Assembly: GCF_029369745.1 (NCBI RefSeq)
Contig: NZ_CP120210.1
Location: forward strand, 2,914,001-2,978,000
Source: Amycolatopsis sp. QT-25
Lineage (GTDB): Bacteria > Actinomycetota > Actinomycetes > Mycobacteriales > Pseudonocardiaceae
Length of the DNA: 64,000 nucleotides
Direction: 5' to 3'
Below, one piece after another: positions 1 to 10,099 of this stretch. Position numbers and translations under genes: made by a program. Positions within the stretch are counted from its first letter, which is position 1. Every line of letters begins with the position of its first letter. The notes beneath the pieces are model-generated. The model was given only the letters and a program-made list of their open reading frames with translations, ran no database searches and was not told where the DNA came from.

Positions 1-941
1 TCGTCGGGCACGAGAACGCGGCGCTGGTCCAGGCGGCGTGTTCGGCCGACATCGCCAAGAAGCAGCGCCGCCTGCTCGAACAGCACCTCGGCACGCAGGG
101 GCACCCGGAGAACGTGCCCGATCCGCAACGCTGGCTCGCCGAGGTCGAAGACGCGACCGAGCGGGCGCTGAAGGCCCGCGGTTCTGCGACGGCACAGCAG
201 CTGGCCGAGGACGAGCCCCGGCTGAGACAGCAACTCGTGATGTCGAAGGGCAAGCCGTACGAGGCGATCGCCAACGTCACCAGCCGCGTCCTGTTCCAGC
301 TCGCGGTCGACGGCCGCATCGTGCGCGGCCGCCCGCGCGGCAGCTGGATCAGCAGCCAGTACTACTGGGCCCCGATGGCGGACTGGCTTCCCCAGGGCCT
401 CGCGGGGTGGGACGCGGACGAGGCCAGAGCCGAACTCGCCCGCAGATGGCTCTACGCCTACGGCCCGGCCCCGATCGCGGACCTGCGGTGGTGGACGGGC
501 TGGACGGTCGGGCAGACCAAGAAGGCGCTCGCGGCCGTTCAGCCGATCGAGGTCGACCTCGACGGCGTCCCCGGCGTACTGCTCGCCGACGATCTGGAGC
601 CCGTCCCGGAGCCCGAACCCTGGGTCGCGCTGCTCCCGTCCCTCGACCCGACGTCGATGGGATGGCTCGAGCGCGACTGGTACCTGGGCCCGCACAAGGC
701 GCCGCTGTTCGACGGCACCGGGAACATCGGGCCCACCGTCTGGGCCGACGGCCGGATCGTCGGAGGCTGGGCGCAACGTCTGGACGGCGAGGTCGTCCAT
801 CACCTTCTGGAAGACGTCGGCACGGACGTCGAACGGGCCGTCGAGGCGGAGGCGAACCACCTGGCCGAGTGGTTCGGAGAGGTGCGAGTCACGCCAAGAA
901 TGCGCACCCCGTTGGAGCGACGGCTAGCACAGCGAAGCTGA
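1..941 (+). CDS. Winged-helix DNA-binding domain protein (HTH_42/YcaQ-like), 5' end cut by window
   Basis: The reading frame is open from the window edge (first full codon at position 3) to the TGA at 939-941, so the start lies outside and 312 residues are visible. The segment reads like the middle and C-terminal parts of the HTH_42 (YcaQ/AlkZ-like) family: repeated winged-helix units, the stretch RGSWISSQYYWAPM, a YGPAPIADLRWWTGW segment and a C-terminal part with SMGWLERDWYLGP. Members are 350-400 residues long; some bacterial ones are DNA glycosylases for crosslinks, but many actinobacterial paralogues have no known role. The gap gene follows on the same strand after about 180 bases and probably has its own promoter. 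An internal ATG at 114 would make a shorter protein but splits the conserved fold. Confidence 0.75.
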   Translation, partial: VGHENAALVQAACSADIAKKQRRLLEQHLGTQGHPENVPDPQRWLAEVEDATERALKARGSATAQQLAEDEPRLRQQLVMSKGKPYEAIANVTSRVLFQLAVDGRIVRGRPRGSWISSQYYWAPMADWLPQGLAGWDADEARAELARRWLYAYGPAPIADLRWWTGWTVGQTKKALAAVQPIEVDLDGVPGVLLADDLEPVPEPEPWVALLPSLDPTSMGWLERDWYLGPHKAPLFDGTGNIGPTVWADGRIVGGWAQRLDGEVVHHLLEDVGTDVERAVEAEANHLAEWFGEVRVTPRMRTPLERRLAQRS

Positions 942-1050
942 GAGTTTTCCCAAGACGTCCTGGTCGAGCTGGTCTTAATCGATTCTTGACCTGACCCATC
1001 GAGTGGTGGAAGTCTCGTCAGGGCAAAGAGGGTCGCCCGAGCACGCACGC

Positions 1051-2124
<1,074 letters not shown>

Positions 2125-2127
2125 GTC

Positions 2128-3342
2128 ATGGCGCTGAAGAACCTCGAAGACCTGCTGGGCGAGGACGTCTCCGGCCGGTTCGTGCTCGTGCGATCCGACC
2201 TGAACGTCCCGCTCGACGGGAACAAGATCACCGACGACGGCCGCGTCCGCGCGGCCCTGCCGACCCTCAAGCGGCTCGCCGAGGCGGGCGCGAAGGTGGT
2301 CGTCACGGCGCACCTCGGCCGTCCCAAGGGCGAACCGGACCCGAAGTTCTCGCTCGCACCCGTCGCCGTGAAGCTCACCGAGCTGCTCGGCGTCGACGTC
2401 CCGCTGGCCGGTGACCTGGTCGGTGAGTCCGCCAAGGCCACCGTCGCGGGCCTGACCGACGGTCAGGTGGCCCTGCTGGAGAACGTGCGCTTCGACGCGC
2501 GTGAGACCAGCAAGGTCGAGTCGGAACGTCAGGAGCTGGCCGCCGAGCTGGCCGCGCTGGTCCCGGGCGGCGCGTTCGTCTCCGACGGCTTCGGTGTCGT
2601 GCACCGCAAGCAGGCTTCGGTCCACGAGATCGCGCGGGCGCTTCCGGCGTACGCCGGCGGTCTGGTGCTGGCCGAGGTCGACGTCCTCAAGAAGCTCACC
2701 GAGGACTTGGCTCGGCCGTACGTCGTCGTCCTCGGCGGCGCGAAGGTGTCGGACAAGCTGGGTGTCATCGCCAACCTGCTGACCAAGGTCGACAGGCTGC
2801 TCATCGGCGGCGGCATGGCGTACACCTTCCTCAAGGCACAGGGCCACGAGGTGGGGAACTCGCTGCTGCAGGAGGACCAGCTGGAGCAGGTCCGCGGTTT
2901 CCTCGCCGAGGCGGAGAAACGCGGTGTCGAGCTGATCCTGCCGGTGGACGTCCTCGCCGCGACGGGCTTCGCGGCCGACGCGGAGTTCGACGTCGTCGAC
3001 GCGAAGGCCATCCCGGCCGACCGCATGGGTCTCGACATCGGCCCGAAGTCACGCGAACTGTTCGCCGGCAAGCTGGCCGACGCGGCGACCGTGTTCTGGA
3101 ACGGCCCGATGGGCGTGTTCGAGTTCGAGTCCTTCGCGGGCGGCACCCGTGCCGTGGCCGAAGCACTGGTCGAGAGCGATGCCTTCACCGTGGTCGGCGG
3201 GGGCGACTCCGCCGCGGCCGTGCGGCGGCTCGGCTTGCCCGAGGACGGCTTCTCGCACATCTCGACCGGCGGCGGCGCGTCGCTGGAGTACCTGGAGGGC
3301 AAGGAACTGCCCGGAGTCGCTGTGCTGGGAGAGAACGACTAG
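2128..3342 (+). CDS. pgk: Phosphoglycerate kinase
   Basis: Transfers phosphate from 1,3-bisphosphoglycerate to ADP, making ATP and 3-phosphoglycerate. At 404 residues it has the family size. Visible signatures are [11 protein letters not shown] near residue 20 and TAHLGRPKG near 60 (both substrate-binding, N-terminal domain), [12 protein letters not shown] in the middle, and the C-terminal nucleotide-binding stretch [13 protein letters not shown] followed by [15 protein letters not shown] and [20 protein letters not shown]. It starts 3 bases after gap. Its TAG stop overlaps the first tpiA GTG by one base, so translation is probably coupled through the triplet. Confidence 0.97.
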   Translation: MALKNLEDLLGEDVSGRFVLVRSDLNVPLDGNKITDDGRVRAALPTLKRLAEAGAKVVVTAHLGRPKGEPDPKFSLAPVAVKLTELLGVDVPLAGDLVGESAKATVAGLTDGQVALLENVRFDARETSKVESERQELAAELAALVPGGAFVSDGFGVVHRKQASVHEIARALPAYAGGLVLAEVDVLKKLTEDLARPYVVVLGGAKVSDKLGVIANLLTKVDRLLIGGGMAYTFLKAQGHEVGNSLLQEDQLEQVRGFLAEAEKRGVELILPVDVLAATGFAADAEFDVVDAKAIPADRMGLDIGPKSRELFAGKLADAATVFWNGPMGVFEFESFAGGTRAVAEALVESDAFTVVGGGDSAAAVRRLGLPEDGFSHISTGGGASLEYLEGKELPGVAVLGEND

Positions 3343-4127
3343 TGGTGCGCAAACCGCTCATCGCCGGCAACTGGAAGATGAACCAGAACCACCTCGAAGC
3401 CATCGCGCTGGTTCAGAAGATCGCCTTCGCCCTGCCGGAGAAGTACTACGCGAAGGTCGACGTCGCGGTCCTGCCGCCGTTCACCGACATCCGCAGCGTC
3501 CAGACGCTGACCGACGGCGACAAGCTGCCGCTCACCTACGGCGCCCAGGACCTGTCGCCGCACGACTCCGGGGCCTACACCGGCGACGTGTCGGGCCCGA
3601 TGCTGGCGAAGCTGGGATGCAGCTTCGTCACCGTCGGGCACTCGGAGCGGCGTGAATACCACGGCGAGTCCGACGAACTGGTGAACAAGAAGGTCAAGGC
3701 CGCGCTCAAGCACGGCATCAAGCCGATCCTGTGCGTGGGGGAGAAGCTCGAGGTTCGCGAGGCGGGCGAGCACATCGCCCACACCACGACCCAGCTGGTG
3801 GAGGGCCTCAAGGGGCTCAAGGCGGAGCAGGTCAAGGACGTCGTCGTCGCCTACGAGCCGGTCTGGGCCATCGGCACCGGCAAGGTCGCGACCCCGCAGG
3901 ACGCCGAGCAGGTGTGCGGAGCCATCCGCGCCACCCTCGCCGAGAAGTACGGTGCCGAGGTCGCGTCCTCGGTTCGCGTGCTCTACGGGGGTTCGGCCAA
4001 GGCCAACAACATCAGTGACCTCGTCGCCTGCGAGAACATCGATGGCGCGCTCGTCGGTGGTGCCAGCCTGGATGGTGACGAATTCACCAAACTCTGCGCA
4101 CTCGCCGCGGGCGGGCCCCTGCCCTGA
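3342..4127 (+). CDS. tpiA: Triosephosphate isomerase
   Basis: Interconverts dihydroxyacetone phosphate and glyceraldehyde 3-phosphate. The 261-residue sequence has every TIM landmark: NWKMN with the N-terminal lysine, VGHSERR with the electrophilic histidine, [12 protein letters not shown] with the catalytic glutamate and flexible loop, and the phosphate-binding GGSAKANN and GGASLDG near the end. Two adjacent GTG codons (3342 and 3345) are possible starts; the GGGAGAG upstream in pgk serves either. The first overlaps the pgk stop by one base, the second leaves a 2-base gap. Last glycolytic gene of the gap-pgk-tpiA operon. Confidence 0.97.
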   Translation: MVRKPLIAGNWKMNQNHLEAIALVQKIAFALPEKYYAKVDVAVLPPFTDIRSVQTLTDGDKLPLTYGAQDLSPHDSGAYTGDVSGPMLAKLGCSFVTVGHSERREYHGESDELVNKKVKAALKHGIKPILCVGEKLEVREAGEHIAHTTTQLVEGLKGLKAEQVKDVVVAYEPVWAIGTGKVATPQDAEQVCGAIRATLAEKYGAEVASSVRVLYGGSAKANNISDLVACENIDGALVGGASLDGDEFTKLCALAAGGPLP

Positions 4128-4282
4128 TCGGGGCACCTACGGGGTAACCTGGGTATCCGGTCCGTCACACAGCAGTGGACGAGTCCAGGAGTACGGTGTG
4201 TTCCGGTGGAAAGTGTTCCGATAACGCTGCGCCGCCGGTGGCACACCGTTTTCCTGCATTCTCCAAGAGCGCAGAGGATGAC

Positions 4283-4513
4283 ATGAAGCTGTTCCTGCAA
4301 ATCCTGTTGATCGCCTCCAGCGTGCTGCTGGTGGTCGCCGTGTTGCTGCACCGCGGTCGTGGTGGCGGTCTGTCTTCGCTGTTCGGTGGCGGCATGCAGT
4401 CGAGCCTCTCCGGCTCGAGCGTGGCCGAGAAGAACCTCGACCGGATCACGCTGCTGCTGGGCGCGGTGTGGCTGATCAGCATCATCGGCCTCGGGCTCCT
4501 GCTCAAGGTCTGA
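4283..4513 (+). CDS. secG: Preprotein translocase subunit SecG
   Basis: Small partner of the SecYE channel in the cytoplasmic membrane, supporting SecA-driven protein export. The 76-residue product has two hydrophobic segments: FLQILLIASSVLLVVAVLL at the N-terminus and LLLGAVWLISIIGLGLLL at the C-terminus. Between them lie a short RGRGGGLSSLFGGGM loop and the conserved SVAEKNLDRIT. The frame is open upstream to 4175, but the ATG at 4283 has AGAGGA about 4 bases before it and begins directly with the first membrane helix, as in other SecG proteins. Position after tpiA is conserved across Actinobacteria. Confidence 0.93.
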   Translation: MKLFLQILLIASSVLLVVAVLLHRGRGGGLSSLFGGGMQSSLSGSSVAEKNLDRITLLLGAVWLISIIGLGLLLKV

Positions 4514-4578
4514 TCGATCCAGGTGTTTCGGCGTGCCTATGGGGGGCGCGCCGCCGATCCCTATAGGTGTGAGGATTC

Positions 4579-4920
4579 ATGGTTGGCGGTAACGCGATTC
4601 GGGGCACCCGTGTGGGTGCCGGTCCTTCGGGCGAATCGGAGCGGGGTGAGTCGGCGCCACGGCGCCGCATTTCCTACTGGTGCGCCAACGGGCACGAGGC
4701 ACAGCCCTCGTTCTCGATGGACGCCGAAATTCCCGACGAGTGGGACTGCCCGCGCTGCGGGCTGCCCGGTGGGCAGGACGAGAAGAACCCTCCTGCCGCG
4801 CCGCGGACCGAGCCTTACAAGACTCACCTCGCGTACGTGAAGGAACGGCGTTCCGACGCCGACGGCGAGGCCATTCTCGCCGAGGCGCTGGAGCGGTTGC
4901 GCCAGCGCCGGGAGATCTAG
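4579..4920 (+). CDS. rbpA: RNA polymerase-binding protein RbpA
   Basis: Actinobacterial transcription factor that binds the housekeeping sigma factor and core RNA polymerase and helps open promoters. The 113-residue sequence shows the N-terminal tail and basic core (MVGGNAIRGTRVGAGP), the zinc-ribbon-like fold with WCANGH and WDCPRCGLPGG, and the C-terminal sigma-interaction helix around KTHLAYVKERRSDADGEAILAEALERLRQRR. ATG at 4579 has GTGAGG five bases upstream. It lies 65 bases after secG, a neighbourhood conserved in related genomes, and ends in a convergent gap with a histidine kinase gene. Confidence 0.96.
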   Translation: MVGGNAIRGTRVGAGPSGESERGESAPRRRISYWCANGHEAQPSFSMDAEIPDEWDCPRCGLPGGQDEKNPPAAPRTEPYKTHLAYVKERRSDADGEAILAEALERLRQRREI

Positions 4921-5106
4921 GACCCGGTGGCGCGGGGCTGAGAGCCCGCGTCCGCGCTCCCGTTGCCGGGGCGCGCCCGTTCGCCGACGCCAAGTTGGCG
5001 GGGCGCGCCCTGTCGTCGTGCCAACGCCACGATGGCGCGGCTCGTCCTGCCCTCGATAACGGACCCTCGGCCAGGCGAGTTCAGCGCGGCTCCGCCATCC
5101 GGCCGA

Positions 5107-6309
5107 TCACCGGTCGAGCGGGTACCGGGCACGCACCCGGAACCCGCCGTCCTCGGTGTCGGCGGTCTCGAAGCTCCCGCCCAGCAGCCGAGCCCGTTCG
5201 GCCAGTCCGGTCAGCCCGTGCCCTCCCGAGGGCAGGGCCGCGCCGGACGTCCGGGCGCGCTCGTTGCGTATTTCGACCTTGAGGGAACCGTGCTCACCCT
5301 GGATCCGGATGGTCGCGGTGGCGCCGGGGGCGTGCTTGTGCACGTTGGTCAGGCATTCCTGCACGGTCCGGTAAGCCGCCGCCGAAACCTGGTTGGGCAG
5401 GAGGTCGGGGATCCGCTCGACGGTGAGGTGCACCGGGACGTCCGAGCCGCGGATCAGCCGGTCGAGTTCGTTGATCCCGGGGCGCGGTCCGTCGTCTTCG
5501 GAGCCCGAGCGCAGCACACTCACGAGTGAGCGCAGTTCTTCGAGCGTCTTGGTACTCAGTTTCCGGATCACCTGCGCGGTTTCGAGCGAACGGGCGTCGG
5601 AGGTCTGCGCCTGTAGCGCGCCGGCCTGCATGGCGATCAACGTGATCTGGTGCGAGACGACGTCGTGCATCTCCCGCGCGAGCCGCGCGCGTTCCTCCGC
5701 GCGGACGGCGTCGGCGTGGAAGCGGCGTTCGCGGTCGCGGCTGGCGGCGAGTTCGGAGAGCTTCTGCGAGATCTCGGTCCGCGCTCCGATGAGCAGGCCG
5801 ATGGCCACCGGCATCCCGGCGACGATGACGCCGTAGATCCCGTCCAGAACGTGTTCGCGCCAGCTCAGCTCGACGAAGTCGGCCAGCGGCCATTGGACGA
5901 ACCGGCAGGTGAAGACGAGCGCGAATCCGGTCCAGGTCTGCCAGTGCATCTGCTTGCGGGTGGCGAGGAAGCCCAGCGCGATCATCGCGGCCAGCTGGGA
6001 CCAGCCCGCCAGGAACCCGGGGACGGTGACGATCACCGCGAGGAACGGCAGCTTGCGGCGGAAGGCGAGGCCGAGGCAGGCGGCGCCGGAGAGGTAGATG
6101 GAGTACGGCTGGGCCTTCTCCGGGATCACCAGCCAGACGTCGAGCGCGGCCAGGAAGATCGCGAGCGTGTCGACGCCCAGCGCGACCAGTGCCGGGCGTT
6201 TGATCTTGGCGAACGACATGACCCCGGCGGCACGGCGCATCCGGTCGGCGGCGTCCGCTCCGGAGCCGCCCACCGAGATACCTGGCATCGAGAGACCCTC
6301 TGTGCTCAT
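5107..6309 (-). CDS. NarL-type sensor histidine kinase, orphan
   Basis: Predicted membrane sensor kinase of about 400 residues. Hydrophobic segments occur at roughly residues 41-61, 72-84, 88-115, 127-140 and 160-175. They are followed by a coiled segment, the HisKA_3 dimerisation box AREMHDVVSHQ with phospho-acceptor His about 215, and a HATPase domain with TVQECLTNVHKH (N box) and GGHGLTGLAERARLLGG (G box). The frame begins at a GTG (6324), but ATG 6309 has GTGAGG nine bases upstream and is preferred. No response regulator is adjacent, so its partner must be elsewhere. It converges on rbpA. Confidence 0.85.
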   Translation of the reverse strand: MSTEGLSMPGISVGGSGADAADRMRRAAGVMSFAKIKRPALVALGVDTLAIFLAALDVWLVIPEKAQPYSIYLSGAACLGLAFRRKLPFLAVIVTVPGFLAGWSQLAAMIALGFLATRKQMHWQTWTGFALVFTCRFVQWPLADFVELSWREHVLDGIYGVIVAGMPVAIGLLIGARTEISQKLSELAASRDRERRFHADAVRAEERARLAREMHDVVSHQITLIAMQAGALQAQTSDARSLETAQVIRKLSTKTLEELRSLVSVLRSGSEDDGPRPGINELDRLIRGSDVPVHLTVERIPDLLPNQVSAAAYRTVQECLTNVHKHAPGATATIRIQGEHGSLKVEIRNERARTSGAALPSGGHGLTGLAERARLLGGSFETADTEDGGFRVRARYPLDR

Positions 6310-6752
6310 CGCTGGCGACCTCACTCGTCTTGTGGACTTGAATGGTGAGACGTGTTCTTCGCCCGATCGGGACGCGCAGGAACGAACAAATGTGCGGATG
6401 CTAACGGGTGGATCTGCGAGGACGGTAAGTTTCCCCCAGTCGGGCTAGCGACTGTCCGGTCACTTTCCGTTCCGCGAACAGGTGCCTGAACGTTCGGTCG
6501 GTCGAGGCGCTGACCGGACCACCCGGGCCCGGTGGTCCGTTGATCGTTCCGGCGCGCGGTCGAACCTTCTCTGCCGCCGAAACCGGCAGGACTCGATCTT
6601 GGTCACTTTCCGCCCCCAGACGGTCACAGAAGGCGTGATGCCATAAATGCCTTCTTCACTACCTTCAGGTTAGGCAAGGAAATCGTCATGGACTTCCGCC
6701 ATGGGGGTGTCACCCGCCGCGTACGTCTCCCCGCAGCCTTCCACCCCCAGAA
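6310..6752. other. Intergenic region upstream of the orphan kinase, no gene seen
   Basis: About 440 bases without a credible coding frame. The kinase promoter should lie in the part nearest 6310. A weak inverted repeat, GAAGGC (6629-6634) with GCCTTC (6649-6654), looks like a decayed hairpin. I see no RNA gene or recognisable operator. Confidence 0.5.
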
Positions 6753-6800
6753 GCGCGTGAAGCCCCCTTCCCTCGGCCGAGGGAAGGGGGCTTCACGCGC
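6753..6800. terminator. Perfect 48-bp palindrome of the TGAAGGCC-like family, after pgl
   Basis: Arms 6753-6776 and 6777-6800 are exact reverse complements with no loop bases left over; the left arm begins GCGCGTGAAGCCCCC. It lies 7 bases beyond the pgl stop on the pgl transcript, so it most likely ends the tkt-to-pgl operon. There is no T-run, as is common in actinomycete terminators. Confidence 0.75.
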
Positions 6801-6807
6801 GAAAGCA

Positions 6808-7563
6808 TCAGCCCGCAGGCGTTTGATACACCTTCGTCAGCTTCGAGGCGGAACCCCGGTCCAGCAGCCAGAGCGTGCGACGGCTGCCGCGTGCTCCCGC
6901 CACCGGGAGCTGGACCTCGCCCACCCCGGCCAGCGCCTGCGCGACGGCGTCCGCCTTGGCGTCGCCGCCGGTGACCAGCCAGATGTCCTGCGCGCGACGG
7001 ATCGCGGGCAGGGTCAGCGAGATCCGGGTCGGCGGCGGCTTCGGGCAGTCCCGCACCGCGACGACCGAGCGTTCCTTCTCGTGGACCGCCGGGCTCTCGG
7101 GAAAGATCGAGGCGGTGTGCCCCTCGCCGCCGAGGCCCAGCAACATGATGTCGAACGCCGCGTCGTCGGCCGCCAGAACCTCCGCGTAGGCCGCGGCCGC
7201 CGCGTCGACGTCGTCGCCGAACTCGCCGTCCGAGGGTGCCATGGCGTGCACCCGCTTCGGGTCGAGCGGGACGTGGTCGAGCAGCGCCTCGCGGGCCTGC
7301 TTCTCGTTGCGGTCGTCCGAGTCCGCCGGGACGAAGCGCTCGTCGCCCCAGTAGAGGTCCAGACGCGACCAGTCGATGGCGTCACGGGCACTGGAGTCGC
7401 GCAGTTCACGCAGGATCGCGATCCCGGTGCCGCCGCCGGTGAGCACCACCGAAGCGGAACCCTTGGCGGCCTGGACGTCGACGATCCGGGTGACCAGCCT
7501 GGCCGCCGCGGCGGCGGCCAGGAGGTCCGGGTTCTCGTAGACGACGACCTCGGTCTTGCTCAT
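6808..7563 (-). CDS. pgl: 6-phosphogluconolactonase
   Basis: Hydrolyses 6-phosphogluconolactone to 6-phosphogluconate, second step of the oxidative pentose-phosphate pathway. The 251-residue protein is a DevB/Pgl member: VVLTGGGTGIAILREL near residue 40, the DLYWGDERFVP motif near 70, DIMLLGLGGEGHTASIFPES near 140 with the conserved His, and RISLTLPAIRRAQ with LVTGG... near 190. ATG 7563 overlaps the opcA TGA in an ATGA arrangement, so it is coupled to opcA. It is the last gene of the operon, followed by a perfect palindrome. Confidence 0.95.
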   Translation of the reverse strand: MSKTEVVVYENPDLLAAAAAARLVTRIVDVQAAKGSASVVLTGGGTGIAILRELRDSSARDAIDWSRLDLYWGDERFVPADSDDRNEKQAREALLDHVPLDPKRVHAMAPSDGEFGDDVDAAAAAYAEVLAADDAAFDIMLLGLGGEGHTASIFPESPAVHEKERSVVAVRDCPKPPPTRISLTLPAIRRAQDIWLVTGGDAKADAVAQALAGVGEVQLPVAGARGSRRTLWLLDRGSASKLTKVYQTPAG

Positions 7564-8573
7564 GAGGTGCTCTTCGTGGTCGTGGCCTTGGTGTCCCTGG
7601 CAGGGGCGGTCTTCACCGGAGCCGCCTTCTTCACCGGAACGGCCTTGACCGCGGTGCCCGACGAGATCTTGCCGAGCCCGTGGAGCGAAGCCTCGTAGAC
7701 CTCGTCCGGGTCGAGCCGCCGCAGCTCCTCGATCAGGCAGTCCTTGTTGTTCCGCCGCTGCAGGGCGATGCGGCGCGTCGGCTGGCCCGGCTGGGTCAGC
7801 ATGCCGACCCGTCCGTCCGGCCGGTGCAGTTCCACCGGGCCGGACCGCCGGTCCAGCGTCACCGAGATGATGCCCGCGGCACCGTTGCTCTTGACTCGCT
7901 TCACCGGCACCTTGAGGTACTCGGCCAGCCAGCCGGCGAGCAGTTCGGTCGACGGCGAGTCGGCCTCACCGGTCACCGTCGCGCCGGTGACCTTCTCATG
8001 CGGTGGAAGGTCCAAAGCGGACACCAGCTGCGCGCGCCAGCTGGTCAGCCGCGTCCACGCCAGGTCGGTGTCACCCTCCACATAGGCCTTCGCCCGGGTG
8101 GTGAGTGCTCTTATGGGCGCCTTCTCCGCCGCCGAGTCGGTGATCCGGCGTTGCGCCAGCTCGCCGAGCGGGTCCTGGGCCGGAGCCTTCGGACCGGTGC
8201 CCGGCCACCAGGTGACGATCGGCGCGTCGGGCAGCAGCAGCGGCACGACCGCGCTCTGGCCCTGCGAGGCCAGCGGACCGTAGAGCCGCAGGACGATGAC
8301 CTCGCTCGCGCCGGCGTCGCCGCCGACCCGGATCTGGCCGTCGATCCGCGGCGCGGCGGTCCGCGCGCCCTTGGCCACCACGATCACCCGCGAGGGGTGT
8401 TCCCGGCTGGCTTCGTTGGCGGCTTCGATCGCCTCTTCGAGCTTGTCGTCGTCGTCCGCCACGATGACCAGCGTCAGCACGCGGCCGAGCGCCACCTGAC
8501 CGCCCTGTTCGCGGATCTCGACGAGCTTCTTGTTCAGCTGCGACGTCGTGGTCGACGGCAGGTCGATGATCAC
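7560..8573 (-). CDS. opcA: Glucose-6-phosphate dehydrogenase assembly protein OpcA
   Basis: Allosteric/assembly partner of Zwf, found in cyanobacteria and actinobacteria. The 337-residue product begins with GTG as VIIDLPSTTTSQLNKKLVEI, the usual OpcA start. It contains the conserved VTWWPGTGP and RALTTRAKAYVEGDTDLAWTR regions, and ends in a lysine/alanine/proline-rich tail (KKAAPVKTAPARD). Its GTG at 8573 shares four bases with the zwf stop (GTGA), with GGAGG five bases before it. The frame is open far upstream through zwf in another phase, which is not coding. Translation coupled to zwf and pgl fits stoichiometric production with the dehydrogenase. Confidence 0.95.
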   Translation of the reverse strand: MIIDLPSTTTSQLNKKLVEIREQGGQVALGRVLTLVIVADDDDKLEEAIEAANEASREHPSRVIVVAKGARTAAPRIDGQIRVGGDAGASEVIVLRLYGPLASQGQSAVVPLLLPDAPIVTWWPGTGPKAPAQDPLGELAQRRITDSAAEKAPIRALTTRAKAYVEGDTDLAWTRLTSWRAQLVSALDLPPHEKVTGATVTGEADSPSTELLAGWLAEYLKVPVKRVKSNGAAGIISVTLDRRSGPVELHRPDGRVGMLTQPGQPTRRIALQRRNNKDCLIEELRRLDPDEVYEASLHGLGKISSGTAVKAVPVKKAAPVKTAPARDTKATTTKSTS

Positions 8574-10099
8574 GGACGCCTCCAGTTCCGGCCGGTACGT
8601 TCCAGCATTTCGTCCGCGGACGGCGGTCCCCACGAACCGGGCGGGTACGCCTCGGGTGCGCCCTTCTTGGCCCAGTGGTCGAGGATCGGGTCCAGGATCT
8701 CCCAGGACAGTTCGACCTCTTCGTTCACCGGGAACAGCGACGGTTCGCCGAGCAGCACGTCCAGGATGAGCCGTTCGTAAGCCTCCGGCGAGGACTCCGT
8801 GAACGCGTGCCCGTAGCCGAAGTCCATGGTGACGTCGCGGACCTCCATCGTGGTCCCCGGTACCTTCGACCCGAACCGCAGCGTGATGCCCTCGTCCGGC
8901 TGCACCCGGATCACCAGCGCGTTCTGGCCCAGTTCCTCGGTCGAGGTGGAGTCGAACGGCAGATGCGGTGCCCGCTTGAACACCACGGCGATCTCGGTGA
9001 CCCGGCGGCCCAGCCGCTTGCCGGTGCGCAGGTAGAACGGCACCCCGGCCCAGCGGCGGTTCTGCACCTCCAGCGTCACCGCGGCGTAGGTCTCGGTCGT
9101 CGAGTCCTTCGCGAAACCGCCTTCCTGCAGCAGGCCCGGCACCTTCATACCGCCCTGCCAGCCGCCCGCGTACTGCCCGCGCGCGGTGGTCTCGTCGAAC
9201 GGCTCCAGCGGCTTGGTCGCCGAGAGCACCTTGACCTTCTCCGCGCGCAGAGTGCGCGGGGCGAACGAAACCGGCTCCTCCATCGCGGTCAGCGCGAGGA
9301 GCTGCAACAGGTGGTTCTGGATGACGTCGCGTGCGGCGCCGATGCCGTCGTAGTACCCCGCGCGGCCGCCGAGGCCGATGTCCTCGGCCATGGTGATCTG
9401 CACGTGGTCGACGTAGTTGGCGTTCCAGATCGGCTCGAACAGCTGGTTCGCGAACCGCAGCGCCAGCAGGTTCTGCACCGTCTCCTTGCCGAGGTAGTGG
9501 TCGATGCGGAACACCGACTCCTCGGGGAAGACGTCGTTCACGATCCCGTTGAGCTCCTTGGCGCTCTTGAGGTCGCGGCCGAAGGGCTTCTCGATGACGA
9601 CACGGCGCCAGGTGTCCTCGCTCGCCTCGGCGAGGCCGGAGCGGGCGAGCTGCTTGGTCACCACCGGGAACGCGCTCGGCGGGATCGAAAGGTAGAACGC
9701 GGTGTTGCCCCCGGTACCGCGTTCGGCGTCGAGGTCCTTGACCGTCTGCGCGAGCCGGTCGAAGGCGTTGTCGTCGTCGAAGGTGCCCTGGACGAACCGG
9801 ATGCCTTCGGCGAGCCGGTTCCACACCGACTCCTTGAACGGCGTCCGCGCGTGCTCCTTGACCGAGTCGTGCACGAGTTCGCCGAAGTCCTGGTGTTCCC
9901 AGTCCCGGCGGGCGAAACCGACCAGCGAAAACCCGGCGGGCAGCAGCCCTCGGTGGGCGAGGTCGTAGATCGCCGGCATCAGCTTCTTGCGGGCGAGGTC
10001 GCCGGTGACCCCGAAGATCACCAGGCTGGAGGGCCCGGCGATCCTCGGCAGCCGCTTGTCGCGCGGATCGCGCAGCGGGTTGTTCCAGGCACGTGTCAC
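8570..10099 (-). CDS. zwf: Glucose-6-phosphate 1-dehydrogenase
   Basis: Oxidises glucose 6-phosphate to 6-phosphogluconolactone and makes NADPH. The 509-residue protein carries the N-terminal nucleotide motif VIFGVTGDLARKKL, the EKPFGRD segment, and the active-site signature RIDHYLGKE with the catalytic His. The C-terminal fold includes GVPFYLRTGKRL. The start is GTG 10099, with AGGAGG 7 bases upstream inside the end of pgi; it overlaps the pgi stop as GTGA. A second GTGA overlap links it to opcA. Confidence 0.97.
   Translation of the reverse strand: MTRAWNNPLRDPRDKRLPRIAGPSSLVIFGVTGDLARKKLMPAIYDLAHRGLLPAGFSLVGFARRDWEHQDFGELVHDSVKEHARTPFKESVWNRLAEGIRFVQGTFDDDNAFDRLAQTVKDLDAERGTGGNTAFYLSIPPSAFPVVTKQLARSGLAEASEDTWRRVVIEKPFGRDLKSAKELNGIVNDVFPEESVFRIDHYLGKETVQNLLALRFANQLFEPIWNANYVDHVQITMAEDIGLGGRAGYYDGIGAARDVIQNHLLQLLALTAMEEPVSFAPRTLRAEKVKVLSATKPLEPFDETTARGQYAGGWQGGMKVPGLLQEGGFAKDSTTETYAAVTLEVQNRRWAGVPFYLRTGKRLGRRVTEIAVVFKRAPHLPFDSTSTEELGQNALVIRVQPDEGITLRFGSKVPGTTMEVRDVTMDFGYGHAFTESSPEAYERLILDVLLGEPSLFPVNEEVELSWEILDPILDHWAKKGAPEAYPPGSWGPPSADEMLERTGRNWRRP

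Noticed and set aside
4175..4282. Longer N-terminus for SecG
   Set aside because: The 36 extra residues are polar and Cys-rich, unlike the family, and the ATG at 4283 has its own ribosome-binding site.
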